Origin: an uncultured Collinsella sp.
GTDB lineage: Bacteria; Actinomycetota; Coriobacteriia; Coriobacteriales; Coriobacteriaceae
DNA length: 50,672 nucleotides
NCBI GenBank assembly: GCA_900552995.1
Contig: USBX01000001.1
Location: forward strand, 1 to 50,672
Direction of reading: 5' to 3'
Positions 40,815 to 49,170 of the stretch are shown here, one piece after another. Within the stretch, counting starts at the first letter, position 1. Every line of letters starts with the position of its first letter. The notes under the pieces are model-generated. The model did no database searches and was not told the origin of the DNA. It worked only from the letters and a program-made list of their open reading frames with translations. The translations under genes were made by a program, and so were the position numbers.

Positions 40815-41897
40815 TTACCAGATGCTCGGCCAGAGACCAAGCGGGCCAGCGCCCAGGATGCCAAGAACGAAGAGCAGGAGAATGCCCTTGGTCGGGGTCC
40901 AGCTGTGCTTAGCGAACATGTAGTAAAGCAGCAGCGTAAGCATAAGCGGGACGAGCTTGGGGACGATGGTGTTGAGGGTGTCGGCAACAGAGAAGTTGAC
41001 CGGATCCTCGGTGACGGTACCGTAGGTAACGGACTCCATGCCATTGCCCAGATCGGTGACGCCGCACTCGACAGCGTTGCCGTCGGCATCGGAAGCGGTA
41101 AGGGCGTTGCCGTCCTTATCGGTCATGGCGATGGTACCGGCCTCAGCGGTCTCGGTATCGATGCCCTCCATACCGGTGAAGTTCTCGGCCTCCTTCTCGG
41201 AGACGATCACGGTAGTAGCGGAGAGGCCACGGGTGGTGCCATTGGGGATCTGGAGGTTAATCTGGGTGCGACCCATGGTGACGACCAGGCAACCGACGAC
41301 GAAGACGCCCATGATGGAAGCGGCACGCGTGAAGGCCTGCATGTTGGCGGTCAGAGCGTCAATAGCGCTGGTGCCAAGCTTGTAGGACCAGTTCATGAGC
41401 CAGAAGCGCAGAGCGAACTGGACGACGTTGAAGATCACCAGGAAGATGATCGGCGCAGCGGCATTGCCGTTGATGGCCATGTTGGAGGTGATGCCGGCCG
41501 TGATAGGCACAAGCGTCAGCCAGAACAGGGCGTCACCGATACCACCGAGCGGGCCCATTGCGGCGACGCGGACGGCGCGGATCGTGGGGATGTCAACCTT
41601 GTTCTGCTCGAGCGAAAGCACGATACCCATAACAAAGGTGACAAGGAACGGATGGGTGTTGAAGAACTCCAGGTTGTGGCTCATGGAAGCCGCGAGGTCG
41701 TTCTTGTTGGTGTGGATCTTCTCCAGACCGGGGATGATGGAGTAGAGCCAACCGGCGGCCTGCATACGCTCGTAGTTGAACGAGGCCTGCAGGAAGCAGG
41801 AGCGCCAGGCCATCTTGTTGAGGGTCTTCTGGTCGAGCTGCGGAGCAGGAGTGAGATCCTCGTAGTGCTCCGGGATCACATACTCATTAGATGCCAT
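40815..41897 (-). CDS. PTS mannose-family EIID component with an inserted loop
   Basis: A 360-residue membrane protein from ATG 41897 after GGAGGTGACTTCGAAG, overlapping EIIC by 11 nt. The N-terminal part (LNKMAWRSCFLQASFNYERMQ and GPLGGIGDALFW) is diagnostic for EIID. It is longer than the usual 270-305 residues because about 75 mostly acidic residues (ESVTYGTV region) are inserted between helices near residues 220-300. With EIIC it forms the sugar channel. Confidence 0.92.
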   Translation of the reverse strand: MASNEYVIPEHYEDLTPAPQLDQKTLNKMAWRSCFLQASFNYERMQAAGWLYSIIPGLEKIHTNKNDLAASMSHNLEFFNTHPFLVTFVMGIVLSLEQNKVDIPTIRAVRVAAMGPLGGIGDALFWLTLVPITAGITSNMAINGNAAAPIIFLVIFNVVQFALRFWLMNWSYKLGTSAIDALTANMQAFTRAASIMGVFVVGCLVVTMGRTQINLQIPNGTTRGLSATTVIVSEKEAENFTGMEGIDTETAEAGTIAMTDKDGNALTASDADGNAVECGVTDLGNGMESVTYGTVTEDPVNFSVADTLNTIVPKLVPLMLTLLLYYMFAKHSWTPTKGILLLFVLGILGAGPLGLWPSIW

Positions 41898-42687
41898 CTT
41901 CGAAGTCACCTCCGTCAGAAACAGCTGCACCCTTCAGCTCGGTCTGCTGCTGGAAGTCCCAGAAAGCGATGCCGAAGCCGATGAGAGCGAGGATGAGCAG
42001 AGCAGGGGTTGCCAGCGAATCGTTGGCAACGGTGATGAGCGCGAGGCCAAAGCCCATGAGGAAGAAGCCCCACATATCGCGGTTCATCATAACCTTGAGC
42101 AGGACGGCGAAGCCGACGAAGCGCATCATGCCGCCTGCAGCGGAGAGACCGGTCTGCAGCCAAGTCGGGATGGCGGAAGCGATGGTCTGACCGATGGTGG
42201 CGCCAGCGATGAAGAACAGGGTGACGACGACGGCGAAGATCAGGCCGAGCAGAGCCATGGCGAAGTAGTTCAGACGCTCGATACCCTTGGTGTCAGCGTT
42301 GTGAGCCATGTTGTCCGCAGAGGACATGAGCGGCGACATAAGCGTGAAGACCAGGGTAACGCCGAGCTGACCAAGCAGAGCGAACGGAATGGCAAGGCCG
42401 ACTGCCGCGTTGGGCTCGAGGCCCGTAGCGATAGCGAGAATGGCTGCCATGATGCCGCCGATGACGGCGTTAGGCGGCTGAGCGCCTCCGATCGGCATGT
42501 TGCCGATCGTCATGAGCTGATAGGTACCACCCACGAGAAGACCGGTGTTGAGGTCGCCAAGGATAAGACCGATGACGGCGCCGGTGACGATGGGCTGATA
42601 GAGAGACTCGAGGAAGTTGAACTGGTCGATTGCCGCGACGAACGTGACGATGAAGACCAGAGCGACCTGGATGATCGAGTATTCCAT
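41887..42687 (-). CDS. PTS mannose-family EIIC component
   Basis: A 266-residue membrane protein with ATG 42687 after GAAAGGAGG. Signature segments are ALVFIVTFVAAIDQFNFLES, IGLILGDLNTGLLVGGTYQL and GAQPPNAVIGGI. It pairs with EIID to translocate the sugar. Normal length. Confidence 0.93.
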   Translation of the reverse strand: MEYSIIQVALVFIVTFVAAIDQFNFLESLYQPIVTGAVIGLILGDLNTGLLVGGTYQLMTIGNMPIGGAQPPNAVIGGIMAAILAIATGLEPNAAVGLAIPFALLGQLGVTLVFTLMSPLMSSADNMAHNADTKGIERLNYFAMALLGLIFAVVVTLFFIAGATIGQTIASAIPTWLQTGLSAAGGMMRFVGFAVLLKVMMNRDMWGFFLMGFGLALITVANDSLATPALLILALIGFGIAFWDFQQQTELKGAAVSDGGDFEDGI

Positions 42688-42777
42688 CTTGCTCCTCCTT
42701 TCAAAATGTATGTACGCACTTTGGATTTCACGTACAGAATGTCAGGGTTTCATTCCTGACAACGTGGATCATGAGGA

Positions 42778-43260
42778 TTACGAGAAGAGCTTGCTCGTGT
42801 CCTCAACAGGCGTGCTCGGAACGCGCCTGATCTCCAACTCCACCCCCAATTCCTGCAGCTCTTTAAACGCAGCGACATCCTCGTCGTTAACTGCGACGGA
42901 GGTGGCGACTTGGCGCTTTCCTTCCGACATGTGCATGTTGCCGATGTTTACCTTCTTTATAGGCACACCGCCCTTGACGAGCGTAAGCACGTCTTCCGGT
43001 GTTTCGGCCACGATGAAGATCTTCTGGCGCGGGCTCGCCTTGCCAATGACGTCGATGGTCTTCTGCAGAGAGAAGAAACGCGTAGCGACGCCGGCGGGAG
43101 CGGCCATCTTCATGAGGTTCTGGCGCATGGTGTTGGTCGACACATCGTCGTTGGCGACGAGAATGAGGTTGGAGCCCAGGGTGGAGTTCCACTGGGTAGC
43201 GACCTGACCATGGACCAGTCGGTTATCGATGCGGGTAAGAAGAATGTTGGGTTCTGCCAT
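42778..43260 (-). CDS. PTS mannose-family EIIB component
   Basis: A 160-residue cytoplasmic protein. The phosphorylated His lies in RIDNRLVHGQVATQW at about residue 17. It accepts phosphate from EIIA and passes it to the sugar during transport. Third gene in a five-gene operon. Confidence 0.93.
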   Translation of the reverse strand: MAEPNILLTRIDNRLVHGQVATQWNSTLGSNLILVANDDVSTNTMRQNLMKMAAPAGVATRFFSLQKTIDVIGKASPRQKIFIVAETPEDVLTLVKGGVPIKKVNIGNMHMSEGKRQVATSVAVNDEDVAAFKELQELGVELEIRRVPSTPVEDTSKLFS

Positions 43261-43296
43261 GTTGATCAGCTTCCTTTCGTTATTTGCTGACGACAG

Positions 43297-43578
43297 TTAC
43301 TTGATCTCCTGAATCGCGTAACGCGAAACATCTACGACGGCTCCGGATCGGACTTTGATCTGGACCTTTTCGCCTTCGATGCCCTTGACGGTTCCGTAGA
43401 TACCGCCGGCGAAAAGGACCTCCTGACCCGGCTTGAGCTCCGTGTGCAGCTCCTTAAAGTACTTCTGCTTCTTCTTCATGTTGATTTGCGACCAGATGGT
43501 GTAAATCAAGCCCATGATGACAAGCAGGCCTAAAAGGGCGACCGAGGAGCTCAGGACGTTGGCTCCGAAATCGGCCAT
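43297..43578 (-). CDS. YajC-family protein inside the PTS operon
   Basis: A 93-residue protein with one N-terminal membrane helix (residues 10-30) followed by the YajC domain (YFKELHTELKPGQEVLFAGGIYGTV). YajC normally accompanies SecDF; a copy between EIIA and EIIB of mannose-family PTS operons is also known in gut Gram-positives. Its ATG overlaps the EIIA stop (TAATG). A role in assembling the membrane components is plausible. Confidence 0.85.
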   Translation of the reverse strand: MADFGANVLSSSVALLGLLVIMGLIYTIWSQINMKKKQKYFKELHTELKPGQEVLFAGGIYGTVKGIEGEKVQIKVRSGAVVDVSRYAIQEIK

Positions 43579-44021
43579 TAGATGCCGTCCTCGTCGCCGA
43601 AGATATCCTCATCCTCGGAGCCGGCAACGGATGCGACCGTCTGGGCGGTGATGCCCGTCTGGCCAACGGTCACGGCCTGCTCGCCAAGCTCGGCGAGCGT
43701 GGCGTTACCGCGGAGGAACAGAAGCTCAATAACCATGGGAAGGTTGGTGCCGGTCAGGACCTCGACATTGTCGACATCCTGGGCGATCATCATCGACTGG
43801 TTGAACGGGGTACCGCCAAGCAGGTCGGTAAAGACGAGCACGCCATCGCACTCCTCGCGCATGGCGGTAATAGCGGCGCGGAGATCCTCACCGTAGGAAG
43901 CAGCCTGGTCGCCCTCGAAAGGAACAACGGTAAAAGCGGGCTGGTCACCAGCGACCATAGCGATAGCGCTTGCAAGGCCGGGTGCGAACTGTCCATGACC
44001 GGTAAGAATAAAGCCAACCAT
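43578..44021 (-). CDS. PTS mannose-family EIIA component
   Basis: A 147-residue cytoplasmic protein. The phosphorylated His9 lies in LTGHGQFAPGLASAI, and TDLLGGTPFNQS is the second family motif. It receives phosphate from HPr. It ends in an acidic tail (SEDEDIFGDEDGI). First gene of the operon, with GntR-type operators upstream. Confidence 0.93.
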   Translation of the reverse strand: MVGFILTGHGQFAPGLASAIAMVAGDQPAFTVVPFEGDQAASYGEDLRAAITAMREECDGVLVFTDLLGGTPFNQSMMIAQDVDNVEVLTGTNLPMVIELLFLRGNATLAELGEQAVTVGQTGITAQTVASVAGSEDEDIFGDEDGI

Positions 44022-44137
44022 TCAAATTTCCCTTCCGAAGGTGTGTACGATCTGAGTCCGATGATGTTCGGAAGCCAACGGGCAATCGCCCTTAAAGCTT
44101 CTTGGAAAGCGTTCTTTGAGAACCAGTGGTCTCTCAA

Positions 44138-44151
44138 CTGGTAGTAACCAC
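44138..44151. promoter_or_regulatory. GntR operator upstream of EIIA
   Basis: CTGGTAGTAACCAC matches the site at 39845-39858 in 13 of 14 positions. A further dyad AACCAGTGGT lies close by at 44121-44130. Confidence 0.72.
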
Positions 44152-44417
44152 GTGACGTGTTGTTGTCACTATATCACCACAGAAGAGGTTGCTTTCGTTG
44201 ATTCATACAGTAAAACGTTTTTGCACCGCTCACGGTTAAAATTCGACCGTTTACCGCTCGTTAACACTTCTACCTGCGGGTTTGAAACCGTTTCGAAATG
44301 CTTTGGCAAAAGATCGGAACTATTTTTATGTCCAAACAACGCAAGGCGGCTAAAAATAGCGTGTAGAAAAAATGCAGGTCATTATGAAGATTTGTGAATT
44401 GGTCTTTTTGACTTAAT

Positions 44418-44434
44418 ACCAGTTAGAACCAGTT
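44418..44434. promoter_or_regulatory. possible second GntR site
   Basis: ACCAGTTAGAACCAGTT carries two direct ACCAGTT half-sites 10 bp apart in the PTS/DUF2975 intergenic region. It resembles the half-site of the dyad operators. Confidence 0.45.
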
Positions 44435-44723
44435 TAGAAATTATCGGTGAACGGTAGTTTTCGACCGCTCAGCGGTTATTTCCAATCGTTTGCAGCTCTT
44501 TTTCCATATGAATTAGGGAGACCCGATGATGCACTTGCGCGGTTGCGGGAAATTTCGATACTCGTCCATTCCCCACGTGCCAAACTCTCACTCCCTGAAT
44601 ATGCCATAAGCTCTCGCTATTCGTCTTATAAACATTACTTACTCTAATCTGTAATTGTTTATCGTTTATCGTTAAGTATGTTATATAATTTAAGTATCAT
44701 CCAAGACATTGGTTGGAGGAGCT

Positions 44724-45362
44724 ATGATCCGCTGGAACGTATCCAAATCGAATGAAGCCATCGACCGTGAACAGGCAATAGCCAATCTGAGGAAGCTCAC
44801 TCGCTACTGCAAATGGGCCACAATCTGCACCGCCGTGGCGCTCGCTCTGGGACTCCTCGCAGTCATTGCAATCTACGATCTACTCATATTGCCTAGCCTC
44901 TCCCAAGGGTTCTGTCTCCAATCCGTAGAGCTTGAGGCTGGCGAAGGGCCAATTCTCGCTCTCGTCGGCGCCGATGAACACACCCCTCTTATGCTTGTCG
45001 CGCACGACGGTCATACTGCCATAGGGAGCGCCATGATGACATGCCTTGCGTTTGCCATCGTGCTAAGCGCATACAGGTTTTTCTCCGCCATTGAAAAGGC
45101 GGGCAGGCCCTTTGACCTCGAATGCATCCGCATACTACGTCAAATAGGACATTTGTTCCTTATTGGCGGCGTTGCTGTGAAGCTTCTTGGTGCCATAGTC
45201 ACGGGGCTGATACTCTCAGGATTTGGCGGCAACTTTACGGATGCGCTTGGCGGCCAGCACCTCGACCTCTCTATGGTCTTTGCAGGCCTGATTATTAGCC
45301 TGATTGCCAGCGTCTTCCAGTACGGGTGTATCCTGCAAAAACAAGATGACGAGTTGCTCTAG
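44724..45362 (+). CDS. DUF2975 family membrane protein
   Basis: A 212-residue protein from ATG 44724 after GGAGGAG. It has four hydrophobic segments (about 32-55, 100-115, 138-155 and 185-205). The pattern RFFSAIEKAGRPFD is typical of DUF2975, which is usually followed by a small Xre protein, as here. Function unknown; a two-gene sensory or stress module is common in Gram-positives. Confidence 0.78.
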   Translation: MIRWNVSKSNEAIDREQAIANLRKLTRYCKWATICTAVALALGLLAVIAIYDLLILPSLSQGFCLQSVELEAGEGPILALVGADEHTPLMLVAHDGHTAIGSAMMTCLAFAIVLSAYRFFSAIEKAGRPFDLECIRILRQIGHLFLIGGVAVKLLGAIVTGLILSGFGGNFTDALGGQHLDLSMVFAGLIISLIASVFQYGCILQKQDDELL

Positions 45363-45371
45363 GGGGAATCC

Positions 45372-45608
45372 ATGATTATTCTGCGGCTTGACCGCATGCT
45401 CGCCGAACGCAAGATCTCATCCAAAGAGCTTGCGGAACGCGTGGGCATCTCCCAGGTCAATATGTCACGCATTAAGACAGGCAAGGTTTCTGCCATACGT
45501 TTTTCAACTCTTGACGCGATATGCCGGGCACTCGACTGCCAACCGGGCGATGTTCTGGAATACATACCTGACGATGAAGCCGATAGCCTCTTTGGGCTTA
45601 AAGATTGA
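45372..45608 (+). CDS. YozG-like small XRE transcriptional regulator
   Basis: A 78-residue protein 9 bp downstream of the DUF2975 gene. It is a complete HTH_26-type domain: IILRLDRMLAERKISSKELA, ERVGISQVNMSRIKTGK, AIRFSTLDAICRALDCQPGD. Probable regulator of its own operon. Confidence 0.88.
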   Translation: MIILRLDRMLAERKISSKELAERVGISQVNMSRIKTGKVSAIRFSTLDAICRALDCQPGDVLEYIPDDEADSLFGLKD

Positions 45609-45641
45609 TGGAAATTATTAAGCCTTCAGTACCCCCGACGC

Positions 45642-45680
45642 AAAAAGCCCGCTAGAACGGACGTTCTAGCGGGCTCAATC
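45642..45680. terminator. bidirectional terminator
   Basis: AGCCCGCTAGAAC (45646-45658) and GTTCTAGCGGGCT (45663-45675) form a perfect 13-bp stem. AAAAA on the left provides a U-tract for the minus-strand gene at 45719. The plus-strand XRE gene ends 34 bp before. Confidence 0.85.
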
Positions 45681-45718
45681 AGATATTTCGACTTCGTGCT
45701 CGAAAGCTCAGGCAATCT

Positions 45719-46804
45719 TTACGCAAACAGGCCGTAGATGCTGATGTTGGCCTTGGCGTAGAGGCCGTTAGCATACTCGGTCCACTTGGAGCTGGCGCTC
45801 GAAGCCTGCGAGGAGTACTGCTGATAGGCGGTGTAATAGGCGGTCATGGCCTGCTTATAGGTAGCGCTATCGGCAGTAAAGGCATCGTCGGCAAAGGCCT
45901 TAGCGTAGGTGCTGTCGGCGTCCTTCCAAGTGCCCTTCTCGCTATCCCACTCGTCACCGGCAAGGTTGATGATGTAGTCGGCGTAGTCCTTACTCGCGGT
46001 CTCCTCGTTGCCGTCAGAAGGCTCGGTCGGGGCGGTCGGCATGCTTGCGGAGCTATCGCCCACCTTCTTCTTGTAGAGCTTCTGCAGCGTCGCGGACTGA
46101 CGGACGATCTGCTTGGCCTGGTCCTTGGACACGCCATACTGCGTGGCCATGGTTTTGTAGTCGGAGGTGCCGATGGACTCCTCGGCGTACTTCTTCATCT
46201 CCTTGGAAGAGACGGTAATGCCCTCGTCCTCGGCAGCATCGAGCAGGATCTTGTTGCGCACGTAGGACAGGATGACGTCGGCAGACGGAGCGGCATAGTT
46301 GCCGTCGTCGTCCTTGACGGTGTCGAGGCTGTACTGGCTCTCGATGGCCTCGCGTGCGGTGATGTCACTCTTCTTGCCGTTGTAGCTGTAGCTTGCCACG
46401 GTCGAATCGAGCTGGTCCTCGGTCAGGGTCGACGAGCCGACACCCTTGCCGCCAAAACCACCATTGCCAATAAAGAAGCCAATCACGGCAGCGATCACGA
46501 CTGCAACCACAAAGGCGGCAATCATCGTCTTCTTGTGCTTGCAAGTGTGGTCATCCACGTCGGAGTCGTCGTCCTCGTCCTGCTCCTCGGGCATCAGATC
46601 CTCGTCAGCGGCATCCGCGGCAATCTGAGCCTCCAGACGGGCGTCCTCCTCCTCGGCCGTCGTACCGGCAGCAATGTGCTCGGCAGACGTACCGGTGACC
46701 AGGTCGATCTTCTCGTCCTCGTCACCGTCGGGGCCTTCGCCGCGCTCGATGATCTGGATGCCGTCGATCTCGTCCTTCTCGTCCTTCTTTTGAATCAGAC
46801 CCAT
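45719..46804 (-). CDS. membrane-anchored SurA-N-like protein
   Basis: A 361-residue protein. Residues 1-88 are a very acidic cytoplasmic region, followed by HKKT and one membrane helix at about 94-112 (IAAFVVAVVIAAVIGFFIG). The outer part has a SurA_N/PrsA-like helical domain (TLTEDQLDSTVASYSYNGKK, and VILSYVRNKILLDAAEDEGI) but no parvulin PPIase domain. It probably acts as an extracytoplasmic chaperone or surface factor. Monocistronic, with terminators on both sides. Confidence 0.7.
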   Translation of the reverse strand: MGLIQKKDEKDEIDGIQIIERGEGPDGDEDEKIDLVTGTSAEHIAAGTTAEEEDARLEAQIAADAADEDLMPEEQDEDDDSDVDDHTCKHKKTMIAAFVVAVVIAAVIGFFIGNGGFGGKGVGSSTLTEDQLDSTVASYSYNGKKSDITAREAIESQYSLDTVKDDDGNYAAPSADVILSYVRNKILLDAAEDEGITVSSKEMKKYAEESIGTSDYKTMATQYGVSKDQAKQIVRQSATLQKLYKKKVGDSSASMPTAPTEPSDGNEETASKDYADYIINLAGDEWDSEKGTWKDADSTYAKAFADDAFTADSATYKQAMTAYYTAYQQYSSQASSASSKWTEYANGLYAKANISIYGLFA

Positions 46805-46842
46805 ATCGGTTACTCCTTGTTAGGAAACATAGTCCCCAATAG

Positions 46843-46871
46843 AATACGCCCGACGGAGCGCCGGGCGTATT
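46843..46871 (-). terminator. terminator of the dehydrogenase unit
   Basis: AATACGCCCG and CGGGCGTATT form a 10-bp stem with a 9-nt loop between the dehydrogenase stop codon and the next gene downstream on the minus strand. Confidence 0.75.
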
Positions 46872-46930
46872 GATTCTTAGGTTATACGCAAACACTTAAG
46901 TACTATTTAGGCGTTTGCAGCGTGCATACC

Positions 46931-48016
46931 TTAGGCCAGGTGCGCGATAACGGCATCGGCAAAGGCCTGTGTGCCCACGGCGCCCTCGACGGAGCCGGTC
47001 TGGGCACGACGCACGTCACCGGTAACTTGCTCGCCCTCGTCGAGCGTGGCAGATACGGCGGTACGGATACGATTGGCAGCGTCGTTCTCGCCCAGGTGAT
47101 CGAGCATCATCGCGGCGGAGAGAATCTCGGCCGTGGGGTTGGCGATATCCTGGCCTGCGATATCGGGCGCGGAGCCGTGCGTTGCCTCGAAAATGGCGCA
47201 GTCGGCACCGATGTTGGAGCCGGGGGCCATACCCAGGCCGCCCACCAGGCCGGCGCACAGGTCGCTCACGATGTCGCCATACAGGTTGGGCAGTACCAGA
47301 ACATCGAAGTCGTTGGGGTTCTGGACCAGGCCCATGCAGGTGGCGTCGACGATCTTGTCGTTAAACTCGATATCGGGATAGTTGGCGGCCACCTCGCGCG
47401 CAACGCGCAGGAACAGGCCATCGGTCGCCTTCATGATGTTGGCCTTATGCACGGCCGTCACCTTTTTGCGGCCGCAGCGGCGGGCGTACTCAAAGGCGTA
47501 CTCCACAATGCGGCGGCTCTTGGCGATGGAGATGGGCTTGATCGAGATAGCGGAATCGGCGGCGAAGGCCTTCTGACCCGAGCGCTCGACAAGCTGCGAG
47601 AGCTCCTCGACCTCGGCAGCCCCCTCATCGAACTCGATGCCGGCATAGAGGTCCTCGGTGTTCTCGCGCACGATGACCAGGTCGACGTCGCGGAAGCGCG
47701 AGCCGTCGCCCGGCTGCGACAGGCAAGGGCGCACACAGGCGTACAGGTCAAAGTGCTTGCGCAGGGCGACGTTAACGCTGCGGAAACCCGTGCCAACCGG
47801 CGTAGTAATGGGACCCTTGATGGCAACCTTGGTCTCGGCGACCGCATCGAGCACGTGCTGGGGCAGCGGCGTGCCAAACTCGTCCATGACACCGGCACCG
47901 GCCTCCTGGACGTTCCAATTGATCTGGACACCGGCGGCCTCGACCACGCGGCGCATGGCCTGCGTAATCTCGGGACCGATACCGTCACCGGGAATCAGGA
48001 CTACATCGTGCGCCAT
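46931..48016 (-). CDS. NAD-type isocitrate/isopropylmalate dehydrogenase family enzyme
   Basis: A 361-residue beta-decarboxylating dehydrogenase. VVLIPGDGIGPEITQAM starts the fold; SVNVALRKHFDLYACVRP and RENTEDLYAG bind substrate; DATCMGLVQNPNDFDVLVLP-type segments carry the metal-binding Asp residues; HGSAPDIAGQDIANP binds the nucleotide. The SVNVALRK form favours NAD-isocitrate dehydrogenase over LeuB, and no leu genes are nearby. Confidence 0.88.
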   Translation of the reverse strand: MAHDVVLIPGDGIGPEITQAMRRVVEAAGVQINWNVQEAGAGVMDEFGTPLPQHVLDAVAETKVAIKGPITTPVGTGFRSVNVALRKHFDLYACVRPCLSQPGDGSRFRDVDLVIVRENTEDLYAGIEFDEGAAEVEELSQLVERSGQKAFAADSAISIKPISIAKSRRIVEYAFEYARRCGRKKVTAVHKANIMKATDGLFLRVAREVAANYPDIEFNDKIVDATCMGLVQNPNDFDVLVLPNLYGDIVSDLCAGLVGGLGMAPGSNIGADCAIFEATHGSAPDIAGQDIANPTAEILSAAMMLDHLGENDAANRIRTAVSATLDEGEQVTGDVRRAQTGSVEGAVGTQAFADAVIAHLA

Positions 48017-48022
48017 AATCTG

Positions 48023-48721
48023 TTACTCCTCGTCTTCGGCGTCGTCAGATTTTTTAACGCTAGCACGCTTCTTCTTTTTGGAGAGATCCAGGCCAAAACG
48101 TTTAACAAGCATTTCGCAAATCTCGCTCGAACGGGCCTTGAGATAGCTGCCCTTACCGTTCTCGGCATCGAACTTAAGGCGCAGCGCAAGCTTCTCGGCA
48201 ACCTCGTCGTCGATCTCGCCCTGGCAAAACTCGTACAGGCAACCGAGCATGTCGCGATACTCAAGGTCGCCGTGGTAGCACTGGATGGCCTCGTCCAGGA
48301 TGGGCCAAGCCTCGCGCGAACGCTCGACACTCGTGGCACCCCACACGCACAGCAGGCGGAAGGCGGCATAGCGCAGCGTGGAGGAAATCTCGTCGAACAG
48401 TGCGGTCTCGGCGCCCTCAAAGGCATCGCCCAGCTGCTCGGGGCAGGTGGTGGCGAGCGCCGTCAGGGCATCGAGGGCCTCCCAGCGGGTCTGCGCCTCG
48501 GGGCGGTCGAGCGCCTCGATCAGCGCGGGCACGCAGGGCACGACGCGCTGCGGATCGCGCTCGGCAAGCAGGTGCAGCACGCGGGCGGCAAACTGGCGGA
48601 TACGGCGCGTGGGGCAGCCGAGCTCCTGGACCAGTCGATCGACGGCGTTCTCGTTCTCCTCTGCCAGCTGGAGCTGTGCCAGCTCCTCGTCGGTGAGCTG
48701 TTCGTCTTTGTTTTCTGCCAT
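48023..48721 (-). CDS. HEAT-repeat-like protein
   Basis: A 232-residue soluble protein beginning with an acidic segment. Residues 30-130 form helical HEAT-like pairs (RRIRQFAARVLHLLAERDP, then ALIEALDRPEAQTRWEALDAL). The C-terminus is basic (KKKKRASVKK) and then acidic. It lies directly before the dehydrogenase gene in the same direction, 6 bp apart. Function unknown. Confidence 0.7.
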   Translation of the reverse strand: MAENKDEQLTDEELAQLQLAEENENAVDRLVQELGCPTRRIRQFAARVLHLLAERDPQRVVPCVPALIEALDRPEAQTRWEALDALTALATTCPEQLGDAFEGAETALFDEISSTLRYAAFRLLCVWGATSVERSREAWPILDEAIQCYHGDLEYRDMLGCLYEFCQGEIDDEVAEKLALRLKFDAENGKGSYLKARSSEICEMLVKRFGLDLSKKKKRASVKKSDDAEDEE

Positions 48722-48736
48722 AGTTACCTCTTCTTT

Positions 48737-49165
48737 TTATTTCTTGGCGTGCTTGCCAGCACCCTTGCTGTCATCGGTGACCGAGATGAGCTGTCGGTCG
48801 GCCGCGCCATTGCGACGTGCACGGCGGCGTTCCTCGGCATCGCCCGCGTCGGCGGCGGCGCGGTGAGCCTTGTTGACGTTAAAGACCTCGTCGTGCTTGC
48901 GCCACGGACCGACGGACTCGCCCAAGCTCATCTTACGGCCGGCGATAAAGCCGCCGAGCCAGCCGATCGGCGCAAACTGCACCAGCGGGAACAGCGAGAA
49001 CACCCAGGTCAGCAGGACGACTGCCGCCGCACCCGCAAAGTTGGCAATCCAGTAGTCGCGCTTGGTGATCACGCGCTTTTCGCACGCCCACTGGCCGCAC
49101 AAAAAGCCGATGTAAATCGCAAAGAGAAAGAGCACCAGCGCAAGCACCACGAACGTCCAGCTCAT
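48737..49165 (-). CDS. small membrane protein
   Basis: A 142-residue protein from ATG 49165 after GGGGAG. It has two hydrophobic segments (WTFVVLALVLFLFAIYIGFL and FAGAAAVVLLTWVFSLFPL) and a charged cytoplasmic tail (AEERRRARRNGAADR). It starts six bases before the stop codon of the gene upstream on this strand, so they are probably cotranscribed. Confidence 0.68.
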   Translation of the reverse strand: MSWTFVVLALVLFLFAIYIGFLCGQWACEKRVITKRDYWIANFAGAAAVVLLTWVFSLFPLVQFAPIGWLGGFIAGRKMSLGESVGPWRKHDEVFNVNKAHRAAADAGDAEERRRARRNGAADRQLISVTDDSKGAGKHAKK

Positions 49166-49170
49166 GGGCG

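Larger units (their letters stand above)
44022..44723. other. 700-bp regulatory region between divergent genes
   Basis: It holds the PTS operon promoter region with operators at 44138-44151 and 44418-44434, and the upstream region of the DUF2975 gene. It is AT-richer than its surroundings, and no small gene is supported. Confidence 0.5.
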
